A stretch of 33,460 nucleotides of DNA from Selenomonadales bacterium (GTDB lineage Bacteria; Bacillota; Negativicutes; RGIG982), in assembly GCA_017442105.1 (NCBI GenBank), contig JAFSAX010000027.1, forward strand, positions 1 through 33,460, given 5' to 3'. This document shows, one piece after another, positions 8,600-16,347 of the stretch. The translations under genes and the position numbers were made by a program. How positions within the stretch are numbered: the stretch's first letter is position 1; each line of letters starts with the position of its first letter. Under the pieces are notes generated by a model. It was not told where the DNA came from, searched no databases, and saw only the letters and a program-made list of their open reading frames with translations.

Positions 8600-9376
8600 T
8601 TATTTTAAGATAGGCATACGCATGATGCGCGCCGCATTTGCCGTCGTTGCCGCCGCCAGTTCTTCGAGCGTGATACCGCGAATATTCGCGATAAATTCGG
8701 CGATGGGGCGAATGTTGGCAGGCTCGTTGCGCGTACCGCGGTGCGGATGCGGTGCCAGGTACGGACAGTCTGTTTCGAGGAGCAGATACTCAAGCGGGAT
8801 GTTGGCCGCGATCTCGGGCAGTTTGGCCGCGTTTTTGAACGTGACGGCACCACCGATAGCGATGTAGTAATCCATCTTGATAAGCTCTTTTGCCATCTCC
8901 CAGCTTCCCGAGAAGCAGTGCAGGATACCATTTATGCCTTTACCTTCGTTTTTGAGCATACGCATGACGTCGCCGTGTGCATCGCGATCGTGGATGCTGA
9001 CAGGCATGTGCATCTGTCTTGCTACGTCGAGCTGTGCGGCGAACGCGTACGCCTGCATCTCTTTCGATGTCTGCGAGCGGAAGTAGTCAAGACCGATCTC
9101 ACCGACGGCTACGACTTTGTCATGCTCGCACCATTTGGCAAGCTTATCGAGTGCCTTGTCGTCAACTTCTGCTACATCGTGCGGATGAACGCCGACTGTT
9201 GCATAGATAGACTCGTACTTGTCGGCAAGCTCGATCGAAACGCGGGACTCGTCCATGTTCGCGCCGATGTTGACGACGTATTTGACATCGTTGGCATACG
9301 CGCGCTCGAGCATCTCATCGAAATCCTGCGCAAAGCCTTCTTCATCAATATGTGCATGGGTATCGACGAGTATCAT
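8600..9376 (-). CDS. tatD: TatD-family metal-dependent hydrolase
   Basis: A 258-residue TIM-barrel metallo-hydrolase of the TatD/YcfH family, with DNase activity shown in several members (B. subtilis YabD orthologue by position). Metal-ligand motifs are visible: DTHAHID at residues 5-11, GEIGLDYF, HDRDAH and the late ETDCPYL. The ATG overlaps the metG stop by one base (TAATG), so it is probably translated by coupling to metG, the same metS-yabD order as in B. subtilis. A terminator follows. Confidence 0.94.
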   Translation of the reverse strand: MILVDTHAHIDEEGFAQDFDEMLERAYANDVKYVVNIGANMDESRVSIELADKYESIYATVGVHPHDVAEVDDKALDKLAKWCEHDKVVAVGEIGLDYFRSQTSKEMQAYAFAAQLDVARQMHMPVSIHDRDAHGDVMRMLKNEGKGINGILHCFSGSWEMAKELIKMDYYIAIGGAVTFKNAAKLPEIAANIPLEYLLLETDCPYLAPHPHRGTRNEPANIRPIAEFIANIRGITLEELAAATTANAARIMRMPILK

Positions 9377-11313
9377 TATTTCACCCGACTTCCGATCGGC
9401 ATATCGACTTCGACGACTTTGAGCGCATCACCTTGAGATGCCGCAAGGACCATACCTTTCGACTGTACGCCGCGAATCTTGGCTTCTTTGAGGTTGACGA
9501 CCATAACGACTGTTTTGCCCACGAGCTCATCAGGCGAGTAGTGCATTGCAATACCCGATACGATGGTGCGCTGTTCGGTGCCGAGGTCTACCGTAAGTTT
9601 TAAAAGGCGATCTGCGCCTTCGACTTTTTCGGCAGCAAGTACTTTGACGACACGAAGGTCGATCTTCGCAAAGTCGTCAAAGAGTATCTCATCTGCAGGA
9701 GCCTGCTCTTTTTTCGCAGGTTTCGCTTTTTTCTCTTCTTTTTTCGGCTGCTGTTTCGCAGGTTTTGCTTCTTCTTTTTTCTCGATCTCGATACGCGGGA
9801 AGAGTGCTTCCGGTTTGCCGACGACGTGACCGTCACCCGTTACTGCCCACTGGTCGAATTCGGTAAGGCGTACGGAGTCGAAGTCATCGCCAAGACCGAG
9901 CTGTGCCCAGATCTTCGGTGCTGTACTCGGCATGAACGGTGCGATCATGATGCTGATCTTGCGAAGGCTCTCGAAGAGGTTGTAGAGTACCATGTTGAGG
10001 CGTTCTTTTTTCGCAGGGTCTTTCGCGAGTGCCCACGGCATCGTTTCGTCGATATATTTGTTCGCACGTGCGATGAAGTTCCAGACGTATTTGATCGCCG
10101 CGCTGATATCCATTTCGTCCATCGAGGAGCAGAATCCGTTGATGGTGATACCTGCCATGTCTACGAGGTCTTTGTCGTAGATGTCGGCTTCTCGCGAACG
10201 GTATACGATACCGCCGTTGAAACGGTCGATCATGTTGAGCGTGCGGTGAAGAAGGTTACCGAGGTCGTTGGCGAGGTCGGCATTGATGCGGTGAATGAGT
10301 GCATCACGCGAGAAGTTACCGTCCATGCCGAGTTTGATCTCGCGCAGGAGGAAGTAACGAATGGCGTCTGCGCCGAATTCTTCGATAAGACCGACAGGAT
10401 CGATGACGTTGCCTTTCGATTTCGACATTTTGTCACCTTCGACGACGAGCCAGCCGTGACCGTATACTTTTTTCGGAAGCGGAAGGTCGAGTGCCATCAA
10501 GATGATCGGCCAGATAATGGAGTGGAAACGAACGATCTCTTTGCCGACGAGATGTACATCGGCAGGCCAGAAGTGGTTGAATTTTTCGGGATCGTCAAGG
10601 TAGCCTGCTGCCGTCAGGTAGTTGGTAAGCGCGTCGAACCAAACGTATACGACGTGTTTTTCATCGAGCGGTACAGGAATACCCCAGTCGAACGTCGTAC
10701 GCGAGATGCAGAGGTCTTCAAGACCGCTTTTGATAAAGTTGATCATCTCGTTGCGACGGGAAGTCGGCTGAATGAAGTCAGGATTTTCTTCAATGAACTG
10801 AAGAAGTCTGTCTTGGTATTTGGACATACGGAAGAAGTAGCTCTCTTCCTGCACCGTTTCAACAGGACGACCGCAGTCGGGGCATTTGCCGTCAACGAGC
10901 TGACGCTCGAGCCAGTACGATTCGCACGGCGTGCAATAGAGGCCTTCGTATTTGTCTTTGTAGATATCGCCTTTTTCGTAGATCTTGCGGAAGATCTCTT
11001 GGACGACCTTATGATGACGTTCCTGCGTCGTACGGATGAAGTCATCGTTCGAGATGTTGAGCATTTTCCAGAGGTTCTGGAACGATGCCACGATCTCATC
11101 GACATACTGGATCGGCGTTACGCCCATTTCTTCCGCTTTGCGCTGGATCTTCTGACCGTGTTCGTCAGAACCCGTCAAAAACATGACATCATCGCCTGCA
11201 AGACGGTGATAACGTGCGACCGCATCGGCGATCGTCGTGCAGTATGCATGACCGATATGGAGCTTCGCACTCGGATAATAGATCGGTGTCGTAATATAGA
11301 ATGGTTTTCCCAT
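9376..11313 (-). CDS. metG: Methionyl-tRNA synthetase
   Basis: Charges tRNA-Met, both initiator and elongator. The 645-residue protein has the HIGH motif (19-22), a four-cysteine zinc knuckle (C127, C130, C144, C147), KMSKS (295-299) and an anticodon-binding helical region. A lysine/glutamate-rich linker then leads to a C-terminal tRNA-binding (Trbp111/EMAP-like) domain from about residue 540. The ATG at 11313 has AAGGAGG. It is co-transcribed with tatD. I looked for a T-box or S-box in the leader and saw neither. Confidence 0.96.
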   Translation of the reverse strand: MGKPFYITTPIYYPSAKLHIGHAYCTTIADAVARYHRLAGDDVMFLTGSDEHGQKIQRKAEEMGVTPIQYVDEIVASFQNLWKMLNISNDDFIRTTQERHHKVVQEIFRKIYEKGDIYKDKYEGLYCTPCESYWLERQLVDGKCPDCGRPVETVQEESYFFRMSKYQDRLLQFIEENPDFIQPTSRRNEMINFIKSGLEDLCISRTTFDWGIPVPLDEKHVVYVWFDALTNYLTAAGYLDDPEKFNHFWPADVHLVGKEIVRFHSIIWPIILMALDLPLPKKVYGHGWLVVEGDKMSKSKGNVIDPVGLIEEFGADAIRYFLLREIKLGMDGNFSRDALIHRINADLANDLGNLLHRTLNMIDRFNGGIVYRSREADIYDKDLVDMAGITINGFCSSMDEMDISAAIKYVWNFIARANKYIDETMPWALAKDPAKKERLNMVLYNLFESLRKISIMIAPFMPSTAPKIWAQLGLGDDFDSVRLTEFDQWAVTGDGHVVGKPEALFPRIEIEKKEEAKPAKQQPKKEEKKAKPAKKEQAPADEILFDDFAKIDLRVVKVLAAEKVEGADRLLKLTVDLGTEQRTIVSGIAMHYSPDELVGKTVVMVVNLKEAKIRGVQSKGMVLAASQGDALKVVEVDMPIGSRVK

Positions 11314-11474
11314 TTGGAAATTCCTCCTTGTGATAAGTTCTTGTTTTATCTATCAGAAACCGACGACAGTTGTGTTTTTTTATTTACAAAGTCACCGATT
11401 TTCTTTCGTTAGTCCTATTTCTCTCCTTATTTTACAATAATCAGAATATTTTTGATTCCCATAAACAAATACCG

Positions 11475-11503
11475 TTGACATTCTTGGAGAATTTTGGTAT
11501 TCT
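11475..11503 (+). promoter_or_regulatory. Sigma-A promoter of abrB
   Basis: A perfect TTGACA (11475-11480), a 17-nt spacer and TATTCT (11498-11503). The 5' leader would be about 60 nt. A GGAATTTTCC palindrome starting near 11516 lies just downstream of the expected start and could be an operator. Confidence 0.8.
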
Positions 11504-11570
11504 ATGTACAACAAGGAATTTTCCGAATATTTTGTAGTTGCATTGAAAAAGAGAGAGGGGAATAAAAAAG

Positions 11571-11825
11571 ATGAAATCCACAGGTATCGTAAGAAAAGTT
11601 GATGAATTGGGTCGCGTTGTTATTCCGATCGAACTGCGCCGTACGCTCTCCATCGAAGAAAAAGACGCTCTCGAGATCTATGTTGACAGCGACCGTATCG
11701 TGCTCCGCAAATATGAGCCTGCTTGCGCATGCGTATTCTGCGGCAACGCCGATAAGGTTACGAATTTCAAAGGTAAAAATGTTTGTGATGAGTGCATCGA
11801 GGCTATGGCAAACAAAAACTTCTAA
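11571..11825 (+). CDS. abrB: AbrB-family transition-state regulator
   Basis: An 84-residue DNA-binding protein. Residues 1-50 are close to B. subtilis AbrB (KSTGIVRKVDELGRVVIP), the swapped-hairpin SpoVT/AbrB domain. The C terminus differs from B. subtilis: it carries two Cys pairs, CVFC and CDEC, that look like a small zinc-binding ribbon, a form seen in clostridial AbrB proteins. AbrB usually represses post-exponential genes. It sits between rsmI and metG as in B. subtilis, but its neighbours run on the opposite strand. The SD is AGAGGGGA. It ends 22 nt from the convergent rsmI stop. Confidence 0.92.
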   Translation: MKSTGIVRKVDELGRVVIPIELRRTLSIEEKDALEIYVDSDRIVLRKYEPACACVFCGNADKVTNFKGKNVCDECIEAMANKNF

Positions 11826-11831
11826 GAAGTT
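11812..11831 (-). terminator. Weak candidate terminator of rsmI
   Basis: On the minus strand AACTTC-TTA-GAAGTT is followed by TTTG. The stem is only 6 bp and overlaps the 3' end of abrB. Confidence 0.35.
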
Positions 11832-11847
11832 ACTGCCATATATCACA

Positions 11848-12687
11848 TTATGCGAGTGAGAGTGCTATCTGATAGACGTCGCGTTTCGGCATATTGCGCC
11901 GTTTTGCGACCTGTCGGATAGCTTCTTTCTTTTCTGTGCCGTTTTCCATCAGCATGATGAGTTCTTGTTCGACTGTCATGTTGATCGTTTCTTCGACAAT
12001 CTGCGCTTCTTCTTCGCTCGCACCATCTACGATGAGAGTGAATTCACCGCGTGGTGCTTCTTCTTTGTAATAGGCGATCAGCTCTTCGATCGTACCGCGA
12101 CGGAACTCTTCGAATTTTTTCGTCAGTTCGCGGGCGGCTGCGATGTTGCGGTTGCCGAGCGCAGTAAGAAGTTCGCCGAGGGTGTCTTTGAGGCGATGCG
12201 GCGATTCATAAAAGATAAGTGTCCCTTGTATCGGTTTGATGCGCGCAAGCGTTTCGAGCCGATTTTTTTTCTGTTTCGACAAGAATCCGATGAAGTGAAA
12301 TTCTGTCGTATCAAGTCCCGAGGCAATGAGTGCCGAAAGGCCTGCATTGGCACCGGGGACAGGTGTTACGGTGATGCCTGCTTCGATGGCAAGCATGGCG
12401 AGATGACTGCCGGGATCGGAGATGCCGGGCATGCCTGCATCGCTGACACAGGCGATATCCTCGCCTGCCAATAGACGTTCGATAAGTTCGGGTCCGCGAC
12501 CGAGCTTGTTATGCTCATGGTAGCTGACGAGCGGTGTATGAATGTCAAAATGAGTGAGCAGCTTGCGTGTGTGACGCGTGTCTTCGGCGGCAACGACATC
12601 GACTTCCTTCAGGATACGAACGGCACGAAACGTCATATCCTCGAGATTGCCGATGGGAGTTGCACACAAGTAGAGCGTTCCCGTCAT
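11848..12687 (-). CDS. rsmI: 16S rRNA 2'-O-ribose C1402 methyltransferase
   Basis: Methylates the ribose of C1402 in the decoding centre of 16S rRNA. The 279-residue protein has the tetrapyrrole-methylase fold: N-terminal LYLCATPIGNLEDMT (residues 5-19), AAEDTRHT, and the glycine-rich DAGMPGISDPG. The ATG at 12687 overlaps the stop of the upstream methyltransferase gene (ATGA), indicating translational coupling. It is the last gene of the decarboxylase-to-rsmI run, as yabC is in B. subtilis. Confidence 0.95.
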   Translation of the reverse strand: MTGTLYLCATPIGNLEDMTFRAVRILKEVDVVAAEDTRHTRKLLTHFDIHTPLVSYHEHNKLGRGPELIERLLAGEDIACVSDAGMPGISDPGSHLAMLAIEAGITVTPVPGANAGLSALIASGLDTTEFHFIGFLSKQKKNRLETLARIKPIQGTLIFYESPHRLKDTLGELLTALGNRNIAAARELTKKFEEFRRGTIEELIAYYKEEAPRGEFTLIVDGASEEEAQIVEETINMTVEQELIMLMENGTEKKEAIRQVAKRRNMPKRDVYQIALSLA

Positions 12688-13442
12688 GGCGTTCCCTCTT
12701 CTTTCGTCATATTATGGTACGACAATATTTCTTCGCTGTATGTGCCGTCCGCTTCCATCAGGATGAGCGGCGGCATGACTTGAAGCCCGGGCTTGGCACC
12801 TTTGACTGCTTCGACCATGAACATCGACGGCGGGAGCTTTCGGTTCGGATAGACCATACGAAGCCGTTTCGGTTCAAGGTTCATGTCATGCAGAAGGCCG
12901 AGTATCTCGACCATGCGCTCGGGCAAGTGTATCATGGCAAAGCGACCGCGATATTTTACGAGATAGTGTGCCGCCCGCACGAAGTCGGCCAGACTTGCCG
13001 TGATCTCGTGGCGTGCTCTGGCTACGTCGTCAAGTGCGGCGATCTTGCCTGTATCGACGACACGATACGGCGGATTCGATACGACAAGGTCTGCTGATTC
13101 CGCCGCAAAATCGCTTCTGATATCACAGACATCTCCGCAGACGACGTTCATCACGTCTTCCATCTTGTTAAGGCGTACGTTGCGCGCGGCAAGGTCGGCC
13201 ATAGCAGGGTTCTGCTCAAGTGCCGTGACTTTTCGCGCACCGCGCTTCGCCACAAGGAGGCTGATGATGCCTGTCCCTGTGCCGAGGTCAATGGCGCGTG
13301 TTTTGTCCGTTACGTGCGCGAACTGCGATAAGATGATCGCGTCCATGCCGTAACGGAATCCTTTTTTCTTCTGGATCAGATGGATACCGTCCATCTTGAT
13401 ATCTTCGAGTGTTTCTTCCTGCTCATTCAGCAGATCATGCAT
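12684..13442 (-). CDS. tRNA1(Val) (adenine-N6) methyltransferase-like protein (YabB/TrmN6)
   Basis: A 252-residue SAM-dependent methyltransferase. Motif I is DLGTGTG (52-58) and motif IV is NPPY (123-126), the N6-adenine type. The N-terminal HLIQKKKGFRYGMDAIIL is typical of the TrmN6/YabB group, which modifies A37 of tRNA1(Val) in E. coli. The open frame extends upstream, but the ATG at 13442 has an SD-like GGTGG and overlaps ricT by only 8 nt. Its position between ricT and rsmI matches B. subtilis yabB. The target in this organism is inferred from the family. Confidence 0.88.
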   Translation of the reverse strand: MHDLLNEQEETLEDIKMDGIHLIQKKKGFRYGMDAIILSQFAHVTDKTRAIDLGTGTGIISLLVAKRGARKVTALEQNPAMADLAARNVRLNKMEDVMNVVCGDVCDIRSDFAAESADLVVSNPPYRVVDTGKIAALDDVARARHEITASLADFVRAAHYLVKYRGRFAMIHLPERMVEILGLLHDMNLEPKRLRMVYPNRKLPPSMFMVEAVKGAKPGLQVMPPLILMEADGTYSEEILSYHNMTKEEGTP

Positions 13443-14250
13443 CTTCTTTTTCCACCGCGTCTTCCCAATCGATGGTGACTGTCTTACCGCCTTCGAACAA
13501 GCGGATCGTCGCCGTCTGTTTGTTCTTCGAGATAGAAAGCACTTTGCCTTCACCGCTCATCGTAACGACGACAGCACCGACTTTCGGCGGCTGTGCTTTT
13601 TTTGTACATTCCGAGTAGCAATCGTTCTCGTACTTCAGACAGCACATCAAGCGGCCGCAGATACCCGAGATTTTGGTCGGGTTCAAGGAAAGGTTCTGGT
13701 CTTTGGCCATGCGGATAGACACCGGCTCGAAGTCGCCGAGGAACGATGCACAGCAAAGCTCGCGGCCGCAGCAGCCGATACCGCCGACCATTTTTGCTTC
13801 GTCGCGTACACCGATCTGTCTTAATTCGATGCGCGTGCGGAATACTGCCGCGAGGTCTTTGACGAGGTCGCGGAAGTCGATTCGGCCGTCTGCCGTGAAG
13901 TAGAAGATGATCTTATTGACATCGAACGTATATTCGACATTGACGAGTTTCATCGGCAGTTCGTGTGCCGCAATTTTTTGTTCGCAGATACGGAACGCAT
14001 CTTTTTCGCGGCGTTTGTTGTCTGCCACTTTTTTCATATCCGCAGGTGTTGCCTTGCGAACGACGTTTTTGAGCGGTGTGATGATCTTATCTTCCGCTAC
14101 TTCGCGCGGGCCGATAACGACAAGGCCATGCTCCAGACCGCGCGCCGTTTCAACGATGACGTGATCTTCTTTGGCGAGCTCGATCTCGCCCGGGTTAAAA
14201 TAATATATTTTGCCCGCTTCTTTGAAACGGACACCGACTACTAATTGCAT
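13435..14250 (-). CDS. ricT: RicT/YaaT, PSP1-domain protein
   Basis: In B. subtilis RicT (YaaT) forms a complex with RicA and RicF that carries Fe-S clusters and promotes RNase Y-dependent mRNA maturation, and so affects sporulation and biofilm. The 271-residue protein has the PSP1 C-terminal domain and nine conserved cysteines: C160, C161, C166, C167, C198, C203, C204, C211 and C215, in GGIGCCGRELCC and GICGRLMCC contexts. The ATG at 14250 follows AAAGGAG and is 2 nt past the holB stop. Upstream in-frame codons would overlap holB. The gene lies directly before yabB; yabA is missing here. Confidence 0.93.
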   Translation of the reverse strand: MQLVVGVRFKEAGKIYYFNPGEIELAKEDHVIVETARGLEHGLVVIGPREVAEDKIITPLKNVVRKATPADMKKVADNKRREKDAFRICEQKIAAHELPMKLVNVEYTFDVNKIIFYFTADGRIDFRDLVKDLAAVFRTRIELRQIGVRDEAKMVGGIGCCGRELCCASFLGDFEPVSIRMAKDQNLSLNPTKISGICGRLMCCLKYENDCYSECTKKAQPPKVGAVVVTMSGEGKVLSISKNKQTATIRLFEGGKTVTIDWEDAVEKEDA

Positions 14251-14252
14251 AG

Positions 14253-15239
14253 TTATCTCCTTTGTATCATACTTCTCCATGCGAGAAGCATGGCTTCTAT
14301 GACAAGTTTGATATTACCGTTATTTTTGACAGATTGTTCTCTTTTTACCAGTTCACGCATAAACAGGCTGAGTGTTCGCTGTGACCATACGTTTTTTGCT
14401 TGAGCGAATCGTTCAAGGCAATCGGAGTTGATGATCTGTTCATCAAGGTCTGCCGCGTATACCATCGCATCGCGCACGAGAAGCTTGAGGCTCCCCAGTC
14501 GTCTGAGCACTTCATCGCGCTCGCACATATCCCACGCACTTGCCGTTTGCCAGATATCTTTCTCCGACATCGTCACCATACGAAAGAACAGATCTATCGC
14601 CGCCTGCCGCCCCGATTGTCCGTCCTCGGCGAGGATCTCTTCGGCAGGTGCGAATCGTCCGCCCGCCAATCTCGCCGCGAGAAAAGCATCTTTTTCATTT
14701 GCTCCGCGTCTGACAAGCTCGCTCGCAAGCGCGTCCCACGGCACAGAGCCGAATTGGACGAGCATGCAGCGCGACCGTATCGTATCGAGGAGCTGATACC
14801 GCTTTGCCGTGATGAGGATGAATACGACATCTCCGACAGGCTCTTCGAGCGTCTTTAGAATACTGTTGGCGGCCTCGTCGCGCATCTTGTCGGCTTCATC
14901 AATGATGCATACGCGACGCTCGGCCATATACGGCGCAAGCGACAAGTCCTTCTGCATCTTGCGTATCTCACCGATCTTGATATTCTGTTTGTCGGGCCTT
15001 ACAACGACAAGGTCGGGATGCGACTCATTTTCTACCATTCGGCACGATCGGCACGTACCACACGGCGCATCGCCGCTTTCACACAAGAGTGCGGCAGCTA
15101 GCGTTTTAGCCGCAAGATATTTGCCAACGCTCTCGGGGCCTGCAAAGAGAAGTGCATGCGGCATACGTTCACCCTTGCAAAGTTTCCGCAAGCGACCGAC
15201 AGCGTCCTCTTGACCGACGATCGACGACCAACCGATCAT
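14253..15239 (-). CDS. holB: DNA polymerase III subunit delta-prime
   Basis: The delta-prime subunit of the clamp loader, which opens and loads the beta clamp. The 328-residue AAA+ protein has a degenerate Walker A, GPESVGKY (34-41), with tyrosine where Ser/Thr would bind Mg-ATP; delta-prime is normally non-hydrolysing. The zinc module has C53, C60, C63 and C66, and an IIDEAD Walker-B-like stretch and an SRC segment follow. The ATG overlaps the yaaR stop as ATGA. The yaaR-holB-yaaT order is that of B. subtilis. Confidence 0.94.
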   Translation of the reverse strand: MIGWSSIVGQEDAVGRLRKLCKGERMPHALLFAGPESVGKYLAAKTLAAALLCESGDAPCGTCRSCRMVENESHPDLVVVRPDKQNIKIGEIRKMQKDLSLAPYMAERRVCIIDEADKMRDEAANSILKTLEEPVGDVVFILITAKRYQLLDTIRSRCMLVQFGSVPWDALASELVRRGANEKDAFLAARLAGGRFAPAEEILAEDGQSGRQAAIDLFFRMVTMSEKDIWQTASAWDMCERDEVLRRLGSLKLLVRDAMVYAADLDEQIINSDCLERFAQAKNVWSQRTLSLFMRELVKREQSVKNNGNIKLVIEAMLLAWRSMIQRR

Positions 15240-15643
15240 TTGAATACCCTCTCCAACTGTTCGTACAGTTTATCTTGACGCTCTGTGATACGCGAACGTG
15301 CGACTTTACCCGTACGGATATCTTCGCCCAACTCACTGAGGATCTTATCCATCTTGCGAAGCGATTCATAGACGTTCTTCTTGCCGAATGCCGTCCACTC
15401 CGTACGCTCTGAGTGTGTATACTTTTGAGAGATATACAGACCGACGACCTCGCGAATGACCTCGCGATATGATTTCAATCCGCTGTAAGTCGGTGCTTCG
15501 CAAAGCTCTTGACCCTGCTCGATGATACGTGCGATAGATTCTTCTACCTGCACCGACATTTTTCCATTCTTGCCCAACGAAAGCGAACGTAACCGTCCGA
15601 ACGAATAATGGCCTTCTCGGTCGCCTATTTTTTTGATAACCAC
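15236..15643 (-). CDS. yaaR: YaaR-like protein (DUF327)
   Basis: A 135-residue, largely helical, highly charged protein of the DUF327/YaaR family, of unknown function and conserved next to holB in Bacillota. It shows LKSYREVIREVVGLYISQKY in the middle and ends in a charged helix (ITERQDKLYEQLERVF). I chose the GTG at 15643 because AAAGGCGG lies 8 nt before it; the ATG further upstream at 15697 would lie in the hairpin at 15676-15717. It overlaps holB by 4 nt, so holB is probably translated by coupling. Confidence 0.85.
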   Translation of the reverse strand: MVIKKIGDREGHYSFGRLRSLSLGKNGKMSVQVEESIARIIEQGQELCEAPTYSGLKSYREVIREVVGLYISQKYTHSERTEWTAFGKKNVYESLRKMDKILSELGEDIRTGKVARSRITERQDKLYEQLERVFK

Positions 15644-15675
15644 GGCACCTTCCGCCTTTCTGTATAACACAATAT

Positions 15676-15717
15676 AGCATAATGCCCCTCCTGCCATAAC
15701 GCAGAAGGCACTATGCT
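15676..15717. repeat. Long imperfect hairpin between kinase-like gene and yaaR
   Basis: Arms 15676-15694 and 15701-15717 pair as AGCATA/TATGCT, TGCC/GGCA and an inner CTGC/GCAG block around a 6-nt loop. No T-run follows on either strand, so it is not a classical terminator. It could be a processing site or a leader structure of yaaR. Confidence 0.6.
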
Positions 15718-15756
15718 CCTTTATTGATTATAAATCTTTTTTTGTCAACGTGCAAT

Positions 15757-16347
15757 TTATTTCTGACGCGCACGAAGAATCAATTCCGATATCTCTGCCA
15801 CACACGCATCAAGGTCGATATTCGTATGCGGTGCGATGTGAAGCTCGGCGAGCTTTTCTTCCGTAAAATCTTCTTCATCGGCAAGGAATCGTCTGCACAC
15901 CTCTCGATAGTTCGGCTTTGCCTGCGCCTTTTCGCGACGAATAAGACGCATCAGTCGTTCTTCATCATCGACCGCCAGATAAACAGGTACGACCTTATCC
16001 GCGCCGTAATAGTCGCGAAGTGCCACGTACGATTCGAGCGTGCCGATGAGAAGATAATCCCCGCCCGCGAAGTCTACCTGTCCGTCGTCCATCGTAAAGT
16101 AATGCCAATCGCCGAATACCGTATGATAGGTACGCGATTCGATCATGCGTCCGCTCTTTTTCAGCTCGCGAAACGCTTCTACCGAGCGGAAATGGTATTC
16201 GCGCCCGTCAATCTCACCGCTCCGCTGTGGTCTTGTCGTATAAGTCACGACAGAACCGAGGTCGAGCGACTTATCCGCCATCAAGCGAGCAAAGACCGTA
16301 TCCTTGCCCGCGCTGCTTTTGCCAAGAAGGCAGTATAATCTTCCCAT
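15757..16347 (-). CDS. Guanylate kinase-like P-loop protein
   Basis: A 196-residue P-loop kinase-like protein. The Walker A reads GKSSAGKD (9-16), with Asp where Ser/Thr is usual. YTTRPQRSGEIDGREYHF matches the GMP-binding segment of guanylate kinases (TTRxxRxGExxGxxYxF). The C-terminal part diverges from housekeeping Gmk. It stands where B. subtilis has tmk, between the yaaO-like decarboxylase and yaaR, so it may be a nucleotide-kinase paralogue rather than the cell's main Gmk. The ATG shares a base with the decarboxylase stop (TGATG). Substrate not assignable from sequence alone. Confidence 0.75.
   Translation of the reverse strand: MGRLYCLLGKSSAGKDTVFARLMADKSLDLGSVVTYTTRPQRSGEIDGREYHFRSVEAFRELKKSGRMIESRTYHTVFGDWHYFTMDDGQVDFAGGDYLLIGTLESYVALRDYYGADKVVPVYLAVDDEERLMRLIRREKAQAKPNYREVCRRFLADEEDFTEEKLAELHIAPHTNIDLDACVAEISELILRARQK

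Noticed and set aside
9826-11412. A plus-strand open frame of 528 codons antisense to metG
   Set aside because: It is a shadow of metG with low-complexity, Val/Asp/Phe-rich translation and no SD.
11314-11470. A T-box or S-box leader for metG
   Set aside because: I found neither the T-box core (TGGNACCGCG-like) nor the S-box core in the metG leader, nor a terminator next to its start.
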